From contig NZ_MQUR01000005.1 in the NCBI RefSeq assembly GCF_001953875.1, positions 1 through 64,000 of the forward strand: a stretch of DNA of 64,000 nucleotides, written 5' to 3'. Below are positions 17,232-26,382 of the stretch, piece by piece. The notes under the pieces were generated by a model. It was not told where the DNA came from, did no database searches, and worked only from the letters and a program-made list of their open reading frames with translations. Source of the stretch: Streptomyces amritsarensis. Its GTDB lineage: Bacteria > Actinomycetota > Actinomycetes > Streptomycetales > Streptomycetaceae. Both the position numbers and the translations under genes were made by a program. The number at the start of each line of letters is the position of its first letter. The first letter of the stretch is position 1.

Positions 17232-18830
17232 TCACCCCCGCCGCAGCAGCCGGGAAGCCCCCGCCGCCACCGTCGTGGCCAGGATCCAGCCCATGATGAC
17301 GAGGCCCGCCGCCCCCCACTGCCAGCCGCCCGCCAGTTTCCACTGACCCTGCTGCCCCAGGTCGATCACCGGCAGGAGCAGGTCCAGCGCGTACAGGGGG
17401 GCACTCCACTGCGGATGCTCGTCCTGCTTGATCGCCGGCGGGTCGAGCTGGGAGAACAGCAGCGTCCCCGCCGCCCACAGCACCGCCATCCACAGCGCGG
17501 CCCGGCCCGGCCGGTACCCGTAGACCACCGTCCAGTCCTGGAGGTACCCCCACGCCTTCGGCCCCGGCGGCAGCGTGGCCCGGCGCCGCCGCTGCTTGGC
17601 CAGCAGCACCTCCCGCGCCTCCGCGTCCTCGCCACTGGCCCGCAGTACGGCGGCCAGCCGCTCGTAGGGGCCCGGCGAGTACTCGGGCGTGGCCGCCTCC
17701 AGCCACGCCAGCCGGCGGGCGAGGGGGAAGTGGCCGCGGGGCGCGAGGTCGTCGTACTCGAACCCCTCGATGGACAGCCCGCCCGGGCCCGGCCAGCTCG
17801 TGGAGGTGTCGACGAGCTTGACCACCTTGGCCCCGGACACCACCACCCGCCCGCGCTCCGGCCCCTCCCCGACGAAACGGAACTCCGGGGTCTGGATCCG
17901 GCGCAGGGATATCTCCTGCTCGTCCGTGAGCTCGAAGCGGGCGCCGTAGAAGTCGATGGCGTCCCCGAACCGGCCGTCGTCCAGCCGCAGCCCGCCCCGG
18001 CACTCGAACGGCTGCGCCCGCTGCCCCCGCGTCGGCGTCCGGCCCAGCCCGTACGGGGGAGTGGAGGAGCCCGAGCCGCCCCGGCCGTAGTCCATGGCGA
18101 TCGAGGTCAGGTACAGGGTGCGCTCCACGGTCAGCTGCGGGGCGTTCAGCGCGTACCGCCCGGCCGGATTGCGCAGCCGGGCCCCGCGCAGGTTCATCGA
18201 CACCCCGACCTTCGCGCCGCGCAAACTCACCTCCCCGTACGTCTCCAGCAGCTCGCCCTGGAAGTCCTGGGCGACCGACATCCCGTCCGCGGCGATCGCC
18301 CGGCCCTTGTTGTCCCGCTGCACCACCGCCTGGCTCACCAGCAGGTCGGTGCCGATCTGCGCGTCGGTCAGCCGGATCCCCCGCGCCATCCGGCAGCGCG
18401 GCAGGTGCAGATCGCCCTCCGTGTGCAACCGGGACGCCTCCAGCCGCGGGATCGCACAGTTGACCAGGCGCAACGTGCCGAAGCGGGCCTCGGACAGCTG
18501 GATCTCGCTGTCGAAGCGGCACGACTGCAGCTCCACGTACGGAGCAACCGTGCCACCGGAAAGATCCAGCCGCCCGGTGATCCGTACGCCGCGCAGCTTC
18601 AGGGACGCCACCCGGCCCGGCACCGGCGGCGGACCGTGGAGCAGCAGCAGCGCCACCACCGCGGCGCGGACGCTGCGCCCGGGACCCCACACGTGGTCGG
18701 CGTGCGGATCGTCCCGGTCGGCGGCGCGGACACTGAGGTCGCAGACGCTGCCCGTCCGGAAGGCGTCCCACATCCGGCGCTCGGAAGCGCTGAGATCCCC
18801 CGGTTCCCCGTCCGGGCTCGCCTCGGTCAC
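17232..18830 (-). CDS. Pentapeptide-like repeat membrane protein (annotated elsewhere as membrane-associated oxidoreductase)
   Basis: A 532-residue protein with a large beta-helix-like domain (about 65-300). It is built of repeats such as LKLRGVRITGRLDLSGGTV, VELQSCRFDSEI and ARFGTLRLVNC, resembling degenerate pentapeptide repeats. Two C-terminal membrane segments are present (about 430-465 and 500-525). The oxidoreductase label used for relatives has no visible cofactor motif behind it here. Divergent from hisD. Confidence 0.75.
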   Translation of the reverse strand: MTEASPDGEPGDLSASERRMWDAFRTGSVCDLSVRAADRDDPHADHVWGPGRSVRAAVVALLLLHGPPPVPGRVASLKLRGVRITGRLDLSGGTVAPYVELQSCRFDSEIQLSEARFGTLRLVNCAIPRLEASRLHTEGDLHLPRCRMARGIRLTDAQIGTDLLVSQAVVQRDNKGRAIAADGMSVAQDFQGELLETYGEVSLRGAKVGVSMNLRGARLRNPAGRYALNAPQLTVERTLYLTSIAMDYGRGGSGSSTPPYGLGRTPTRGQRAQPFECRGGLRLDDGRFGDAIDFYGARFELTDEQEISLRRIQTPEFRFVGEGPERGRVVVSGAKVVKLVDTSTSWPGPGGLSIEGFEYDDLAPRGHFPLARRLAWLEAATPEYSPGPYERLAAVLRASGEDAEAREVLLAKQRRRRATLPPGPKAWGYLQDWTVVYGYRPGRAALWMAVLWAAGTLLFSQLDPPAIKQDEHPQWSAPLYALDLLLPVIDLGQQGQWKLAGGWQWGAAGLVIMGWILATTVAAGASRLLRRG

Positions 18831-18899
18831 CGCGGTCCCCCTCCGCCTGTCATGTACGTGTAGGCGAACGCTAACGGGCGCCCGTGGCGTCCGGGGCGT

Positions 18900-18916
18900 G
18901 TATCAGCCAGTGATAC
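18900..18916. promoter_or_regulatory. Perfect inverted repeat upstream of hisD
   Basis: GTATCAgccagTGATAC: 6-bp arms with a 5-base spacer, 41 bases before the hisD start in the 126-base divergent region. It could be an operator for the his operon or for the minus-strand gene. No regulator is assigned. Confidence 0.5.
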
Positions 18917-18944
18917 GGGCGGACGGTGGCACGAAGCGGTCTGA

Positions 18945-18950
18945 GAGAAT
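18945..18950 (+). promoter_or_regulatory. Candidate -10 box giving leaderless hisD mRNA
   Basis: GAGAAT ends 6 bases before the hisD GTG, so a start site at the usual distance would coincide with the GTG. No clear -35. The only Shine-Dalgarno-like bases (GGGAG) abut the GTG, too close to work normally. Confidence 0.4.
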
Positions 18951-18956
18951 TGGGAG

Positions 18957-20306
18957 GTGATCTCTCGTATCGACCTGCGCGGTGACGCCCTCCCCGAGGG
19001 CGGCGCCCTGCGCGACCTGCTGCCCCGTGCCGAGTTCGACGTAGAAGCTGCCCTGGAGAAGGTGCGGCCCATCTGCGAGGACGTCCATCATCGTGGCACG
19101 GCGGCGCTGATCGAGTACGCGCAGAAGTTCGACGGGGTGACGCTGGAGCAGGTCAGGGTGCCCGCCGAGGCCCTCAAGGCCGCCCTCGACGAGCTCGACC
19201 CGGCCGTCCGCGCAGCCCTCGAGGAGTCGATCCGGCGCGCCCGGATCGTGCACCGCGAACAGCGCCGCACCGAGCACACCACCCAGGTGGTCCCCGGCGG
19301 CACCGTGACCGAGAAGTGGGTTCCGGTGGAGCGCGTGGGCCTGTACGCCCCGGGCGGCCGCTCGGTGTACCCGTCCTCCGTCGTCATGAACGTGGTGCCG
19401 GCCCAGGAGGCGGGCGTCGAGTCGATCGCGCTCGCGTCCCCGCCGCAGAAGGACTTCGGGGGGTTGCCGCACCCGACGATCCTCGCCGCGTGCGCCCTGC
19501 TCGGGGTGGACGAGGTGTACGCGGCCGGCGGCGCCCAGGCCGTCGCGATGTTCGCGTACGGAACGGAAGACTGCCTTCCGGCCAACATGGTCACCGGCCC
19601 CGGCAACATCTGGGTCGCCGCCGCCAAGCGCTACTTCACCGGCCGCATCGGCATCGACACCGAGGCCGGCCCGACCGAGATCGCCGTCCTCGCCGACTCC
19701 ACCGCCGACCCGGTGCACGTCGCCGCCGACCTGATCAGCCAGGCCGAGCACGACCCGCTGGCCGCGGCCGTCCTCGTCACGGACTCCGCCGAGCTCGCGG
19801 ACGCCGTCGAGCGGGAGCTGGAGCCGCAGATCGCCGCGACCAGGCACGTCGAGGACCGGATCAAGCCCGCCCTCGCCGGCAAGCAGTCCGCGATCGTCCT
19901 CGTCGACAGCCTGGAGGACGGCCTCAAGGTCGTCGACGCCTACGGCGCCGAACACCTGGAGATCCAGACCGCCGACGCCGCCGCCTGGGCCGCCCGCGTC
20001 CGCAACGCCGGCGCGATCTTCGTCGGCCCCTGGGCCCCGGTCTCCCTCGGCGACTACTGCGCCGGCTCCAACCACGTCCTGCCCACCGGCGGCTGCGCCT
20101 GCCACTCCTCGGGCCTGTCCGTGCAGTCCTTCCTGCGCGGCATCCACATCGTCGACTACACCCGCGACGCCCTCGCCGAGGTCACCCACCACGTGGTCAC
20201 CCTCGCCGAGGCCGAGGACCTGCCCGCCCACGGCGCCGCCCTCAAGGCACGTTTCGGCGGAGCCGTACCGGACAAGCACAGCGGATGGAAGGTCCCCACC
20301 CCGTGA
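18957..20306 (+). CDS. hisD: Histidinol dehydrogenase
   Basis: Zinc enzyme making the last two oxidations of histidine synthesis (histidinol to histidine, NAD-linked), 449 residues, usual family length. Visible signatures are [44 protein letters not shown] (Gln/His zinc ligands), [26 protein letters not shown] and the C-terminal [11 protein letters not shown] start at 18957. First gene of an eight-gene his operon; its stop overlaps hisC by 4 bases. Confidence 0.98.
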   Translation: MISRIDLRGDALPEGGALRDLLPRAEFDVEAALEKVRPICEDVHHRGTAALIEYAQKFDGVTLEQVRVPAEALKAALDELDPAVRAALEESIRRARIVHREQRRTEHTTQVVPGGTVTEKWVPVERVGLYAPGGRSVYPSSVVMNVVPAQEAGVESIALASPPQKDFGGLPHPTILAACALLGVDEVYAAGGAQAVAMFAYGTEDCLPANMVTGPGNIWVAAAKRYFTGRIGIDTEAGPTEIAVLADSTADPVHVAADLISQAEHDPLAAAVLVTDSAELADAVERELEPQIAATRHVEDRIKPALAGKQSAIVLVDSLEDGLKVVDAYGAEHLEIQTADAAAWAARVRNAGAIFVGPWAPVSLGDYCAGSNHVLPTGGCACHSSGLSVQSFLRGIHIVDYTRDALAEVTHHVVTLAEAEDLPAHGAALKARFGGAVPDKHSGWKVPTP

Positions 20307-21412
20307 GCATCGGAATCGACGACCTCCCCATCCGGGACGAACTGCGCGGCAAGAGCCCGTACGGCGCCCCGCAGCTCGACGTGCCCGTCCAGCTGAACAC
20401 CAACGAGAACCCCTACGAGCTGCCCGCCGAGCTCGTCGCGCGCATCGCCGAACGCGTCGCGGACGCCGCCCGCACCCTCAACCGCTACCCCGACCGGGAC
20501 GCGGTCGAGCTGCGCACCGAGCTGGCCGCCTACCTCACCCGGACGGCGGGGCACCCGGTCGCGCGGGAGAACGTATGGGCCGCCAACGGCTCCAACGAGG
20601 TCATCCAGCAGCTGCTGCAGACCTTCGGCGGGCCCGGCCGCACCGCGATCGGCTTCGAGCCCTCCTACTCCATGCACGCGCTGATCTCCCGCGGCACCGG
20701 CACGGGCTGGATCTCCGGCCCGCGCCGCGCGGATTTCACCATCGACGTGGAGGCCGCCGAGCGGGCGATCGCCGAGCACGCCCCCGACGTCGTCTTCATC
20801 ACCTCGCCCAACAACCCCACCGGCACCGCCGTCGACGCGGAGACCGTCCTGGCCCTCTACGAGGCGGCCCAGGCGGCCAAGCCCTCCCTCGTCATCGTCG
20901 ACGAGGCCTACGTGGAGTTCAGCCACCGGGACTCGCTGCTGCCCCTCATCGAGGGCCGGCCCCACATGGTGATCTCCCGGACCATGTCCAAGGCCTTCGG
21001 CGCCGCCGGCCTGCGCCTGGGCTACCTGGCCGCCCACCCCGCCGTCGTCGACGCCGTACAGCTGGTGCGCCTGCCGTACCACCTGTCCGCCGTCACCCAG
21101 GCGACGGCCCTGGCCGCCCTGGAGCACACCGACACCCTGCTCGGCTACGTCGAGCAGCTCAAGGCCGAACGGGACCGCCTCGTCACCGAGCTGCGGGCCC
21201 TGGGCTACGAGGTCACCGAGTCCGACGCGAACTTCATCCAGTTCGGGAAGTTCGAGGACTCGCACACCGCCTGGCAGAAGATCCTCGACCACGGGGTCCT
21301 GGTCCGGGACAACGGCGTACCCGGCCGGCTGCGGGTCACCGCCGGCACCCCGGCAGAGAACGACGCGTTCCTGGAAGCGGTTCGCGCACTGAAGAAGGAG
21401 CAGCACGCATGA
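20303..21412 (+). CDS. hisC: Histidinol-phosphate aminotransferase
   Basis: PLP-dependent class I/II aminotransferase, 369 residues, converting imidazole-acetol phosphate to histidinol phosphate. It shows [11 protein letters not shown] at the N-terminus, [16 protein letters not shown] and the PLP-lysine region [17 protein letters not shown]. The GTG at 20303 overlaps hisD (GTGA); the longer open frame upstream is inside hisD and is a shadow. The stop overlaps the hisB ATG. Confidence 0.97.
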   Translation: MSIGIDDLPIRDELRGKSPYGAPQLDVPVQLNTNENPYELPAELVARIAERVADAARTLNRYPDRDAVELRTELAAYLTRTAGHPVARENVWAANGSNEVIQQLLQTFGGPGRTAIGFEPSYSMHALISRGTGTGWISGPRRADFTIDVEAAERAIAEHAPDVVFITSPNNPTGTAVDAETVLALYEAAQAAKPSLVIVDEAYVEFSHRDSLLPLIEGRPHMVISRTMSKAFGAAGLRLGYLAAHPAVVDAVQLVRLPYHLSAVTQATALAALEHTDTLLGYVEQLKAERDRLVTELRALGYEVTESDANFIQFGKFEDSHTAWQKILDHGVLVRDNGVPGRLRVTAGTPAENDAFLEAVRALKKEQHA

Positions 21413-22002
21413 GCCGCATCGGACGGGTCGAACGGACCACCAAGGAGACCTCCGTCGTCGTCGAGATAAACCTCGACGGAACCGGCCGGGTCGACGTCTC
21501 GACGGGCGTGGGCTTCTACGACCACATGCTCGACCAGCTCGGCCGCCACGGCCTCTTCGACCTCACCGTCAAGACCGACGGCGACCTGCACATCGACTCC
21601 CACCACACCATCGAGGACACCGCCCTCGCGCTCGGCGCCGCCTTCAAGCAGGCCCTCGGCGACAAGGTGGGCATCTACCGCTTCGGCAACTGCACCGTGC
21701 CGCTCGACGAGTCCCTCGCCCAGGTCACCGTCGACCTGTCCGGGCGCCCCTACCTGGTGCACACCGAGCCCGAGAACATGGCGCCGATGATCGGCTCCTA
21801 CGACACGACGATGACCCGGCACATCCTGGAGTCCTTCGTCGCCCAGGCGCAGATCGCCCTGCACGTCCACGTCCCGTACGGCCGCAACGCCCACCACATC
21901 GTGGAGTGCCAGTTCAAGGCCCTCGCCCGCGCGCTGCGCTACGCCGCCGAGTTCGACCCGCGCGCCGCCGGCATCCTGCCCTCCACGAAGGGCGCCCTCT
22001 AG
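21409..22002 (+). CDS. hisB: Imidazoleglycerol-phosphate dehydratase
   Basis: Monofunctional IGP dehydratase, 197 residues, as in other actinobacteria (no phosphatase domain). Metal-binding motifs are [28 protein letters not shown] and [23 protein letters not shown] at 21409 in an ATGA overlap with hisC. Only 2 bases separate its stop from a small membrane ORF. Confidence 0.97.
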   Translation: MSRIGRVERTTKETSVVVEINLDGTGRVDVSTGVGFYDHMLDQLGRHGLFDLTVKTDGDLHIDSHHTIEDTALALGAAFKQALGDKVGIYRFGNCTVPLDESLAQVTVDLSGRPYLVHTEPENMAPMIGSYDTTMTRHILESFVAQAQIALHVHVPYGRNAHHIVECQFKALARALRYAAEFDPRAAGILPSTKGAL

Positions 22003-22004
22003 CA

Positions 22005-22172
22005 GTGAACGGGCTGAACACCATCCTGATCGTCCTCGGCCTCTTCCTGGCCGGGGGCGTCTACTCCTTCCAGAAGCAGCAGATGCCCAAGTCGGTCATC
22101 ATCCTGCTCGCCCTCGCCTCCGCGATGTGTCTGGCAGCCGGAGTCCTGCGAATCCAAGGAATCTGGGAATGA
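22005..22172 (+). CDS. Small two-helix membrane protein inside the his operon (55 aa)
   Basis: A 55-residue ORF from GTG 22005, 2 bases after hisB. Its TGA lies inside the hisH ATG region (ATGA overlap), so it is locked into the operon by translational coupling. Two hydrophobic segments (about 4-20 and 31-49) flank a short FQKQQMPKS loop. It is too well placed to be accidental. I know no function; it may be a small regulatory or membrane-tethering peptide for histidine enzymes. Small ORFs in amino-acid operons of S. coelicolor are known, TrpM being the studied case. Confidence 0.78.
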   Translation: MNGLNTILIVLGLFLAGGVYSFQKQQMPKSVIILLALASAMCLAAGVLRIQGIWE

Positions 22173-22819
22173 GCACAGCACGCCCCACCAAGAAGGTCGT
22201 CGTCTTCGACTACGGCTTCGGCAACGTCCGCTCCGCCGAACGCGCCCTCGCCCGCGTCGGCGCGGACGTCGAGATCACCCGCGACTACGACAAGGCCATG
22301 GACGCCGACGGACTCCTCGTCCCCGGCGTCGGCGCCTTCTCCGCCTGCATGCAGGGCCTCAAGGACGTCCGCGGCGACTGGATCATCGGCCGCCGCCTCT
22401 CCGGCGGCCGCCCCGTCATGGGCATCTGCGTCGGCATGCAGATCCTCTTCGAACGCGGCATCGAGCACGGTGTGGAGACCGAGGGCCTCGACGAGTGGCC
22501 CGGCACGGTCGGCCCGCTCAAGGCCCCGATCGTCCCCCACATGGGCTGGAACACCGTCGAGGCCCCGGCCGACAGCCAGGCCTTCGCCGGCCTGGACGCC
22601 GACGCCCGGTTCTACTTCGTGCACTCCTACGCGGCACGCGACTGGAGCCTGGAAGTCACCAACCCGCTGATCCGCGCCCCCAAGGTCACCTGGGCCACCC
22701 ACGGCGAACGCTTCGTCGCGGCGGTGGAGAACGGGGCCCTGTGGGCCACCCAGTTCCACCCCGAGAAGTCCGGCGACGCCGGCGCCCAGCTCCTCACCAA
22801 CTGGATCGAGACCCTCTGA
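22169..22819 (+). CDS. hisH: Imidazole glycerol phosphate synthase, glutaminase subunit
   Basis: Class I glutamine amidotransferase that feeds ammonia to HisF, 216 residues. It has the oxyanion and nucleophile region [11 protein letters not shown] (catalytic Cys) and the His/Glu pair in FHPEKSG. The ATG at 22169 overlaps the preceding small ORF and its TGA overlaps the priA ATG by one base. Its partner HisF is encoded three genes downstream (22819-23547 priA, 23544-23942 ridA, then hisF). Confidence 0.97.
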   Translation: MSTARPTKKVVVFDYGFGNVRSAERALARVGADVEITRDYDKAMDADGLLVPGVGAFSACMQGLKDVRGDWIIGRRLSGGRPVMGICVGMQILFERGIEHGVETEGLDEWPGTVGPLKAPIVPHMGWNTVEAPADSQAFAGLDADARFYFVHSYAARDWSLEVTNPLIRAPKVTWATHGERFVAAVENGALWATQFHPEKSGDAGAQLLTNWIETL

Positions 22820-23547
22820 TGCCGAACACGCTTGAGCTCCTTCCCGCGGTCGACGTCCGCGACGGCCAGGCCGTCCGCCTCGTCCACGGCGTCTCCGGCA
22901 GCGAGACCTCCTACGGCTCCCCGCTGCAGGCGGCCCTCGCCTGGCAGGCCGCCGGCGCCCAGTGGCTCCACCTCGTCGACCTGGACGCCGCCTTCGGCAC
23001 CGGCGACAACCGCGCCCTCGTCGCCGAGATCACCCGCGCCATGGACATCAAGGTCGAGCTGTCCGGCGGCATCCGCGACGACGCCTCGCTCGCCGCGGCC
23101 CTCGCCACCGGCTGCACCCGCGTCAACCTCGGCACCGCCGCCCTGGAAACCCCCGAGTGGGCCGCCAAGGCCATCGCCGAGCACGGCGACAAGATCGCCA
23201 TCGGGCTCGACGTACGCGGCACCACCCTCAAGGGCCGCGGCTGGACCAGCGAGGGCGGCGACCTCTACGAGACCCTCGCCCGCCTCGACTCCGAGGGCTG
23301 CGCCCGCTACGTCGTCACCGACATCGGCAAGGACGGCACGCTCACCGGCCCCAACCTGGAGCTGCTGAAGAACGTCTGCGCCGCCACCGACCGGCCCGTC
23401 GTCGCCTCCGGCGGCGTCTCCTGCCTGGACGACCTGCGGGCCCTGTCCGAGCTGGTCCCGCTGGGCGTCGAGGGCGCCATCGTCGGCAAGGCCCTGTACG
23501 CCAAGGCCTTCACCCTGGAAGAAGCCCTGAAGGTGGTCTCCGCATGA
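22819..23547 (+). CDS. priA: Phosphoribosyl isomerase A (dual HisA/TrpF)
   Basis: TIM-barrel isomerase of 242 residues. In Streptomyces and Mycobacterium this enzyme does both the HisA (ProFAR) and TrpF (PRA) isomerisations. Catalytic acids are the Asp in PAVDVRDG (about residue 12) and in [11 protein letters not shown]. The phosphate sites are [15 protein letters not shown] and GAIVGKALY. The nearby trp genes contain no trpF, consistent with dual function. ATG at 22819 overlaps hisH by one base; the stop overlaps ridA by 4. Confidence 0.95.
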   Translation: MPNTLELLPAVDVRDGQAVRLVHGVSGSETSYGSPLQAALAWQAAGAQWLHLVDLDAAFGTGDNRALVAEITRAMDIKVELSGGIRDDASLAAALATGCTRVNLGTAALETPEWAAKAIAEHGDKIAIGLDVRGTTLKGRGWTSEGGDLYETLARLDSEGCARYVVTDIGKDGTLTGPNLELLKNVCAATDRPVVASGGVSCLDDLRALSELVPLGVEGAIVGKALYAKAFTLEEALKVVSA

Positions 23548-23942
23548 GCAGCTCCCCCGACGCCGGCGCCGTCCGCCGCATCTCCTCCGGCGGCCCCTAC
23601 GAGGACGTCATCGGCTACTCCCGCGCCGTGCAGCTGCCGAACGGCCTCGTCCTGGTCTCCGGCTGCACCGCGGCCGACGCGGGAGGCCCGTACGACCAGA
23701 CCGTCGCCGCCTTCGACGTCGCCTTCAAGGCCCTCGCCCAGGCGGGTCTCGGCCCCGAGGACGTCGTCCGCACCCGCATGTACCTCACGCACGCCCGCGA
23801 CGTGGAGGAGGTGGGCCGCGCCCACAAGGAGCTCTTCGACGCGGTCCGCCCGGCCGCGACGATGCTCATCGTCTCCGGCTTCGTCGACCCCTCGATGGTC
23901 GTCGAGGTGGAGGTAGAGGCGTACAAGGCGGTGTCCGCATGA
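23544..23942 (+). CDS. RidA-family protein
   Basis: A 132-residue YjgF/YER057c/UK114 family protein. RidA enzymes hydrolyse reactive enamine/imine intermediates released by PLP enzymes. Family features include the trimer-forming fold, [42 protein letters not shown] and VEVEVEAYK. The usual catalytic Arg appears in VVRTRMYLT. It is coupled to priA and hisF by 4-base overlaps, which suggests a dedicated role alongside histidine synthesis. Substrate inferred only. Confidence 0.9.
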   Translation: MSSSPDAGAVRRISSGGPYEDVIGYSRAVQLPNGLVLVSGCTAADAGGPYDQTVAAFDVAFKALAQAGLGPEDVVRTRMYLTHARDVEEVGRAHKELFDAVRPAATMLIVSGFVDPSMVVEVEVEAYKAVSA

Positions 23943-24694
23943 GCCTCGCCGTACGCGTGATCCCCTGCCTCGACGTGGACAACGGCCGCGTCGTCAAGGG
24001 CGTCAACTTCCAGAACCTGCGCGACGCGGGCGACCCGGTGGAGATGGCCAAGCTGTACGACGCCGAAGGCGCCGACGAGCTGACCTTCCTCGACATCACC
24101 GCGTCCTCCGGGAACCGCGAGACCACCTACGACGTGGTGCGCCGCACCGCCGAGCAGGTCTTCATCCCGCTGACCGTGGGCGGTGGCGTCCGCACGGCCG
24201 ACGACGTCGACAAGCTGCTGCGCGCCGGGGCGGACAAGGTGGGCGTGAACACGGCCGCCATCGCCCGCCCCGAGCTGATCCAGGAGATCGCGGAGCGGTT
24301 CGGCCGGCAGGTCCTCGTCCTGTCGGTCGACGCCCGCCGCACCGGGTCCGGCACGTTCGAGGTCACCACGCACGGCGGCCGCCGGGGCACCGGCATCGAC
24401 GCCGTCGAGTGGGCCCACCGGGCCGCGGAGCTGGGCGCGGGCGAGATCCTGCTGAACTCGATGGACGCCGACGGCACGAAGGACGGCTACGACACCGAGA
24501 TGATCGCGGCGGTCCGCAAGCACGTCACCGTGCCGGTGATCGCCTCCGGCGGCGCGGGCCGCCTCGGCGACTTCGCCCCGGCCATCGCCGCGGGCGCGGA
24601 CGCGGTGCTCGCGGCGTCGGTGTTCCACTTCGGCGACCTCCGCATCTCCGAGGTCAAGACGGCCCTGCGCGAAGCGGGCCACCCGGTCCGCTAG
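23939..24694 (+). CDS. hisF: Imidazole glycerol phosphate synthase, cyclase subunit
   Basis: TIM-barrel cyclase/synthase, 251 residues, pairing with HisH to form IGP and AICAR. Catalytic Asp residues lie in [15 protein letters not shown] and in [15 protein letters not shown]. Phosphate-binding loops are [10 protein letters not shown] and [14 protein letters not shown] at 23939 in an ATGA overlap with ridA. Last gene of the operon; followed by a long inverted-repeat region. Confidence 0.98.
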   Translation: MSLAVRVIPCLDVDNGRVVKGVNFQNLRDAGDPVEMAKLYDAEGADELTFLDITASSGNRETTYDVVRRTAEQVFIPLTVGGGVRTADDVDKLLRAGADKVGVNTAAIARPELIQEIAERFGRQVLVLSVDARRTGSGTFEVTTHGGRRGTGIDAVEWAHRAAELGAGEILLNSMDADGTKDGYDTEMIAAVRKHVTVPVIASGGAGRLGDFAPAIAAGADAVLAASVFHFGDLRISEVKTALREAGHPVR

Positions 24695-24698
24695 TCCC

Positions 24699-25258
24699 GT
24701 TGCCCTGGCCGGGCGCTGCCTCTGCCCTGGCCGGGCGGTGCGGTGGTTTTCCGTCTGCGGGCCGGTGGCCGCGCCTCAATCGCCGGCGGGGCTGGATGGG
24801 TGGGGCGGTGCCCCTGCGGGGGCTCTCCTCGGCTCGGCGCGTGCGGCCCCGGCTGGAACGTACGGCCTGGGTTGCGCCTCGTCCTGCGGGGAGCCCCCGC
24901 AGTGTCCCCGCCTCACGGCCCGGCTGCGCAGGAGACGGCCCGACCCCGCCGAGGGAGGGCAGGGACCCGCCTCGTCCGGGGTGGGCGGGACCGGCCCGGT
25001 GGGGGTGTGGGGACGGTGGGGGGTGTCCCCGCAGGACGAGCGCGCAACCGGGGCCGTACGTCCGAGCCATGCCCGCACGCGCCGAGCCGAGGAGACACCC
25101 CCCGGCGGCCCCGCACCCCCACCCCCCTTGTCCCGCTCCGCCCCGGGACACCACCCAGCCCCGCCGGCGTTTGAGGCGCGGCCACCGGCCCGCAGACGGG
25201 GAAAACACCGGCAGCGCCCGGCCAGGGCACCGGCACCGCCCGGCCAGGGCAACGGCGG
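24699..25258. repeat. Large inverted duplication of Streptomyces intergenic repeat
   Basis: The 578 bases between convergent hisF and the TIGR03085 gene hold no convincing gene. They are an imperfect inverted duplication: left arm about 24699-24900, right arm about 25018-25258. Matching landmarks in order include CCCTGGCCGGGCG, CCGTCTGCGGGCCGGTGGCC, GCGCCTCAA-CGCCGGCGGGG, CTCCTCGGCTCGGCGCGTGC and CTCGTCCTGCGGGG. The CGCCGGCGTTTGAGGCGCGG core recurs between genes in many Streptomyces genomes. It probably terminates both genes and could fold into a very long hairpin. Confidence 0.8.
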
Positions 25259-25272
25259 CCCGGCCGGCGAGG

Positions 25273-25905
25273 TCAGAGGCCCAGCTCCGCCACCGTCAGC
25301 TTCGCGACGGCCTCCTTCTCGCCGTCCAGCGTCACCGCGGCAGCCGCCTGCCGGCCGAAGCAGAACAGCGTCAGCTCCCCCGGCTCGCCGGTCACCGTCA
25401 CCACCGGCGCACCCTTGTGCGCCACCGCCGTCTGCCCGTTCGGGCGCCTCAGCACCAGGCCCACCGGCGAGCGGCGCCCCGTCAGCCGGGCCATCCTCTC
25501 CAGGCGCGACCACAGCGCGTCCGAGAACACCCGGTCCAGCTCCCGCGGGGACCAGTCCGGCTGGGCGCGCCGGACGTCCTCCGCGTGGACGTAGAACTCC
25601 ACCGCGTTCGCCGCCTCGTCGATCTGCTTCAGCGCGTACGGCGACAGCCGCGGCGGCCCCGTCCGGATCAGCCGGATGAGCTCCTCGTACGGCTTGGCCG
25701 TGTACTCGGCCATCGCCGCGTCCAGCCGCCCCTTCAGCACGTTCAGCAGCAGGCCGCCCGCCGCGTCCGGCCGCCGCTCCCGCACCACCACGTGCGCGGC
25801 CAGGTCGCGGCAACTCCAGCCGGTGCACAGCGTGGGGGCATCGGGACCGGCCGCCTCCAACAGGTCCGCCAGCAGCAGTCGTTCACGCTTCGCATGGGTA
25901 GACAT
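25273..25905 (-). CDS. TIGR03085 family metal-binding protein
   Basis: A 210-residue actinobacterial protein of the DinB/mycothiol maleylpyruvate isomerase-like superfamily. It has [24 protein letters not shown] near residues 26-49 and [13 protein letters not shown] in the middle, with His residues placed for metal binding. Members are often mycothiol- or metal-dependent enzymes; the reaction is unknown. The ATG at 25905 starts at [11 protein letters not shown]; the longer upstream frame is antisense to hisI and is ignored. Divergent from hisI. Confidence 0.87.
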   Translation of the reverse strand: MSTHAKRERLLLADLLEAAGPDAPTLCTGWSCRDLAAHVVVRERRPDAAGGLLLNVLKGRLDAAMAEYTAKPYEELIRLIRTGPPRLSPYALKQIDEAANAVEFYVHAEDVRRAQPDWSPRELDRVFSDALWSRLERMARLTGRRSPVGLVLRRPNGQTAVAHKGAPVVTVTGEPGELTLFCFGRQAAAAVTLDGEKEAVAKLTVAELGL

Positions 25906-25996
25906 GCGAGCCAGCCTACGGCGGGAACCCGCCGTACGCCCGCCCATCAGACGGACATGGATCACCACCCCCGGCCGCGCCCGGCACAATGGGCGC

Positions 25997-26365
25997 ATGA
26001 GTACGACCCCCCGCCCCGGCAACCTCGACCCCGCCATCGCCGCGCGCCTCAAGCGCTCCGCCGACGGCCTGGTACCGGCCATCGCCCAGCAGTACGACAC
26101 CGGTGAGGTGCTCATGCTCGGCTGGATGGACGACGAGGCCCTGCACCGCACCCTGACCACCGGCCGCTGCACGTACTGGTCCCGCAGCCGCCAGGAGTAC
26201 TGGGTGAAGGGGGATACGTCCGGCCACTTCCAGCACGTCAAGTCCGTCGCCCTCGACTGCGACGCCGACACCGTGCTCGTCCGGGTCGACCAGGTCGGAG
26301 CCGCCTGCCACACCGGATCCCGCACCTGCTTCGACGACGACGTCCTCCTCCGCGCAGCCGACTAG
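25997..26365 (+). CDS. hisI: Phosphoribosyl-AMP cyclohydrolase
   Basis: Zinc/Mg hydrolase opening the adenine ring of PR-AMP in histidine synthesis, 122 residues, monofunctional (no HisE domain). The motif [26 protein letters not shown] carries the Asp triad and Cys ligands. It stands apart from the main his operon and is only 17 bases upstream of trpE. This links a histidine and a tryptophan gene in one probable transcript. Confidence 0.96.
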   Translation: MSTTPRPGNLDPAIAARLKRSADGLVPAIAQQYDTGEVLMLGWMDDEALHRTLTTGRCTYWSRSRQEYWVKGDTSGHFQHVKSVALDCDADTVLVRVDQVGAACHTGSRTCFDDDVLLRAAD

Positions 26366-26382
26366 GTAGGGGTCCCCACGCA

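Noticed and set aside
24738..25679. ORFs within the hisF-TIGR03085 gap
   Set aside because: They coincide with the inverted duplication, lack RBS and show repeat-type composition on both strands.
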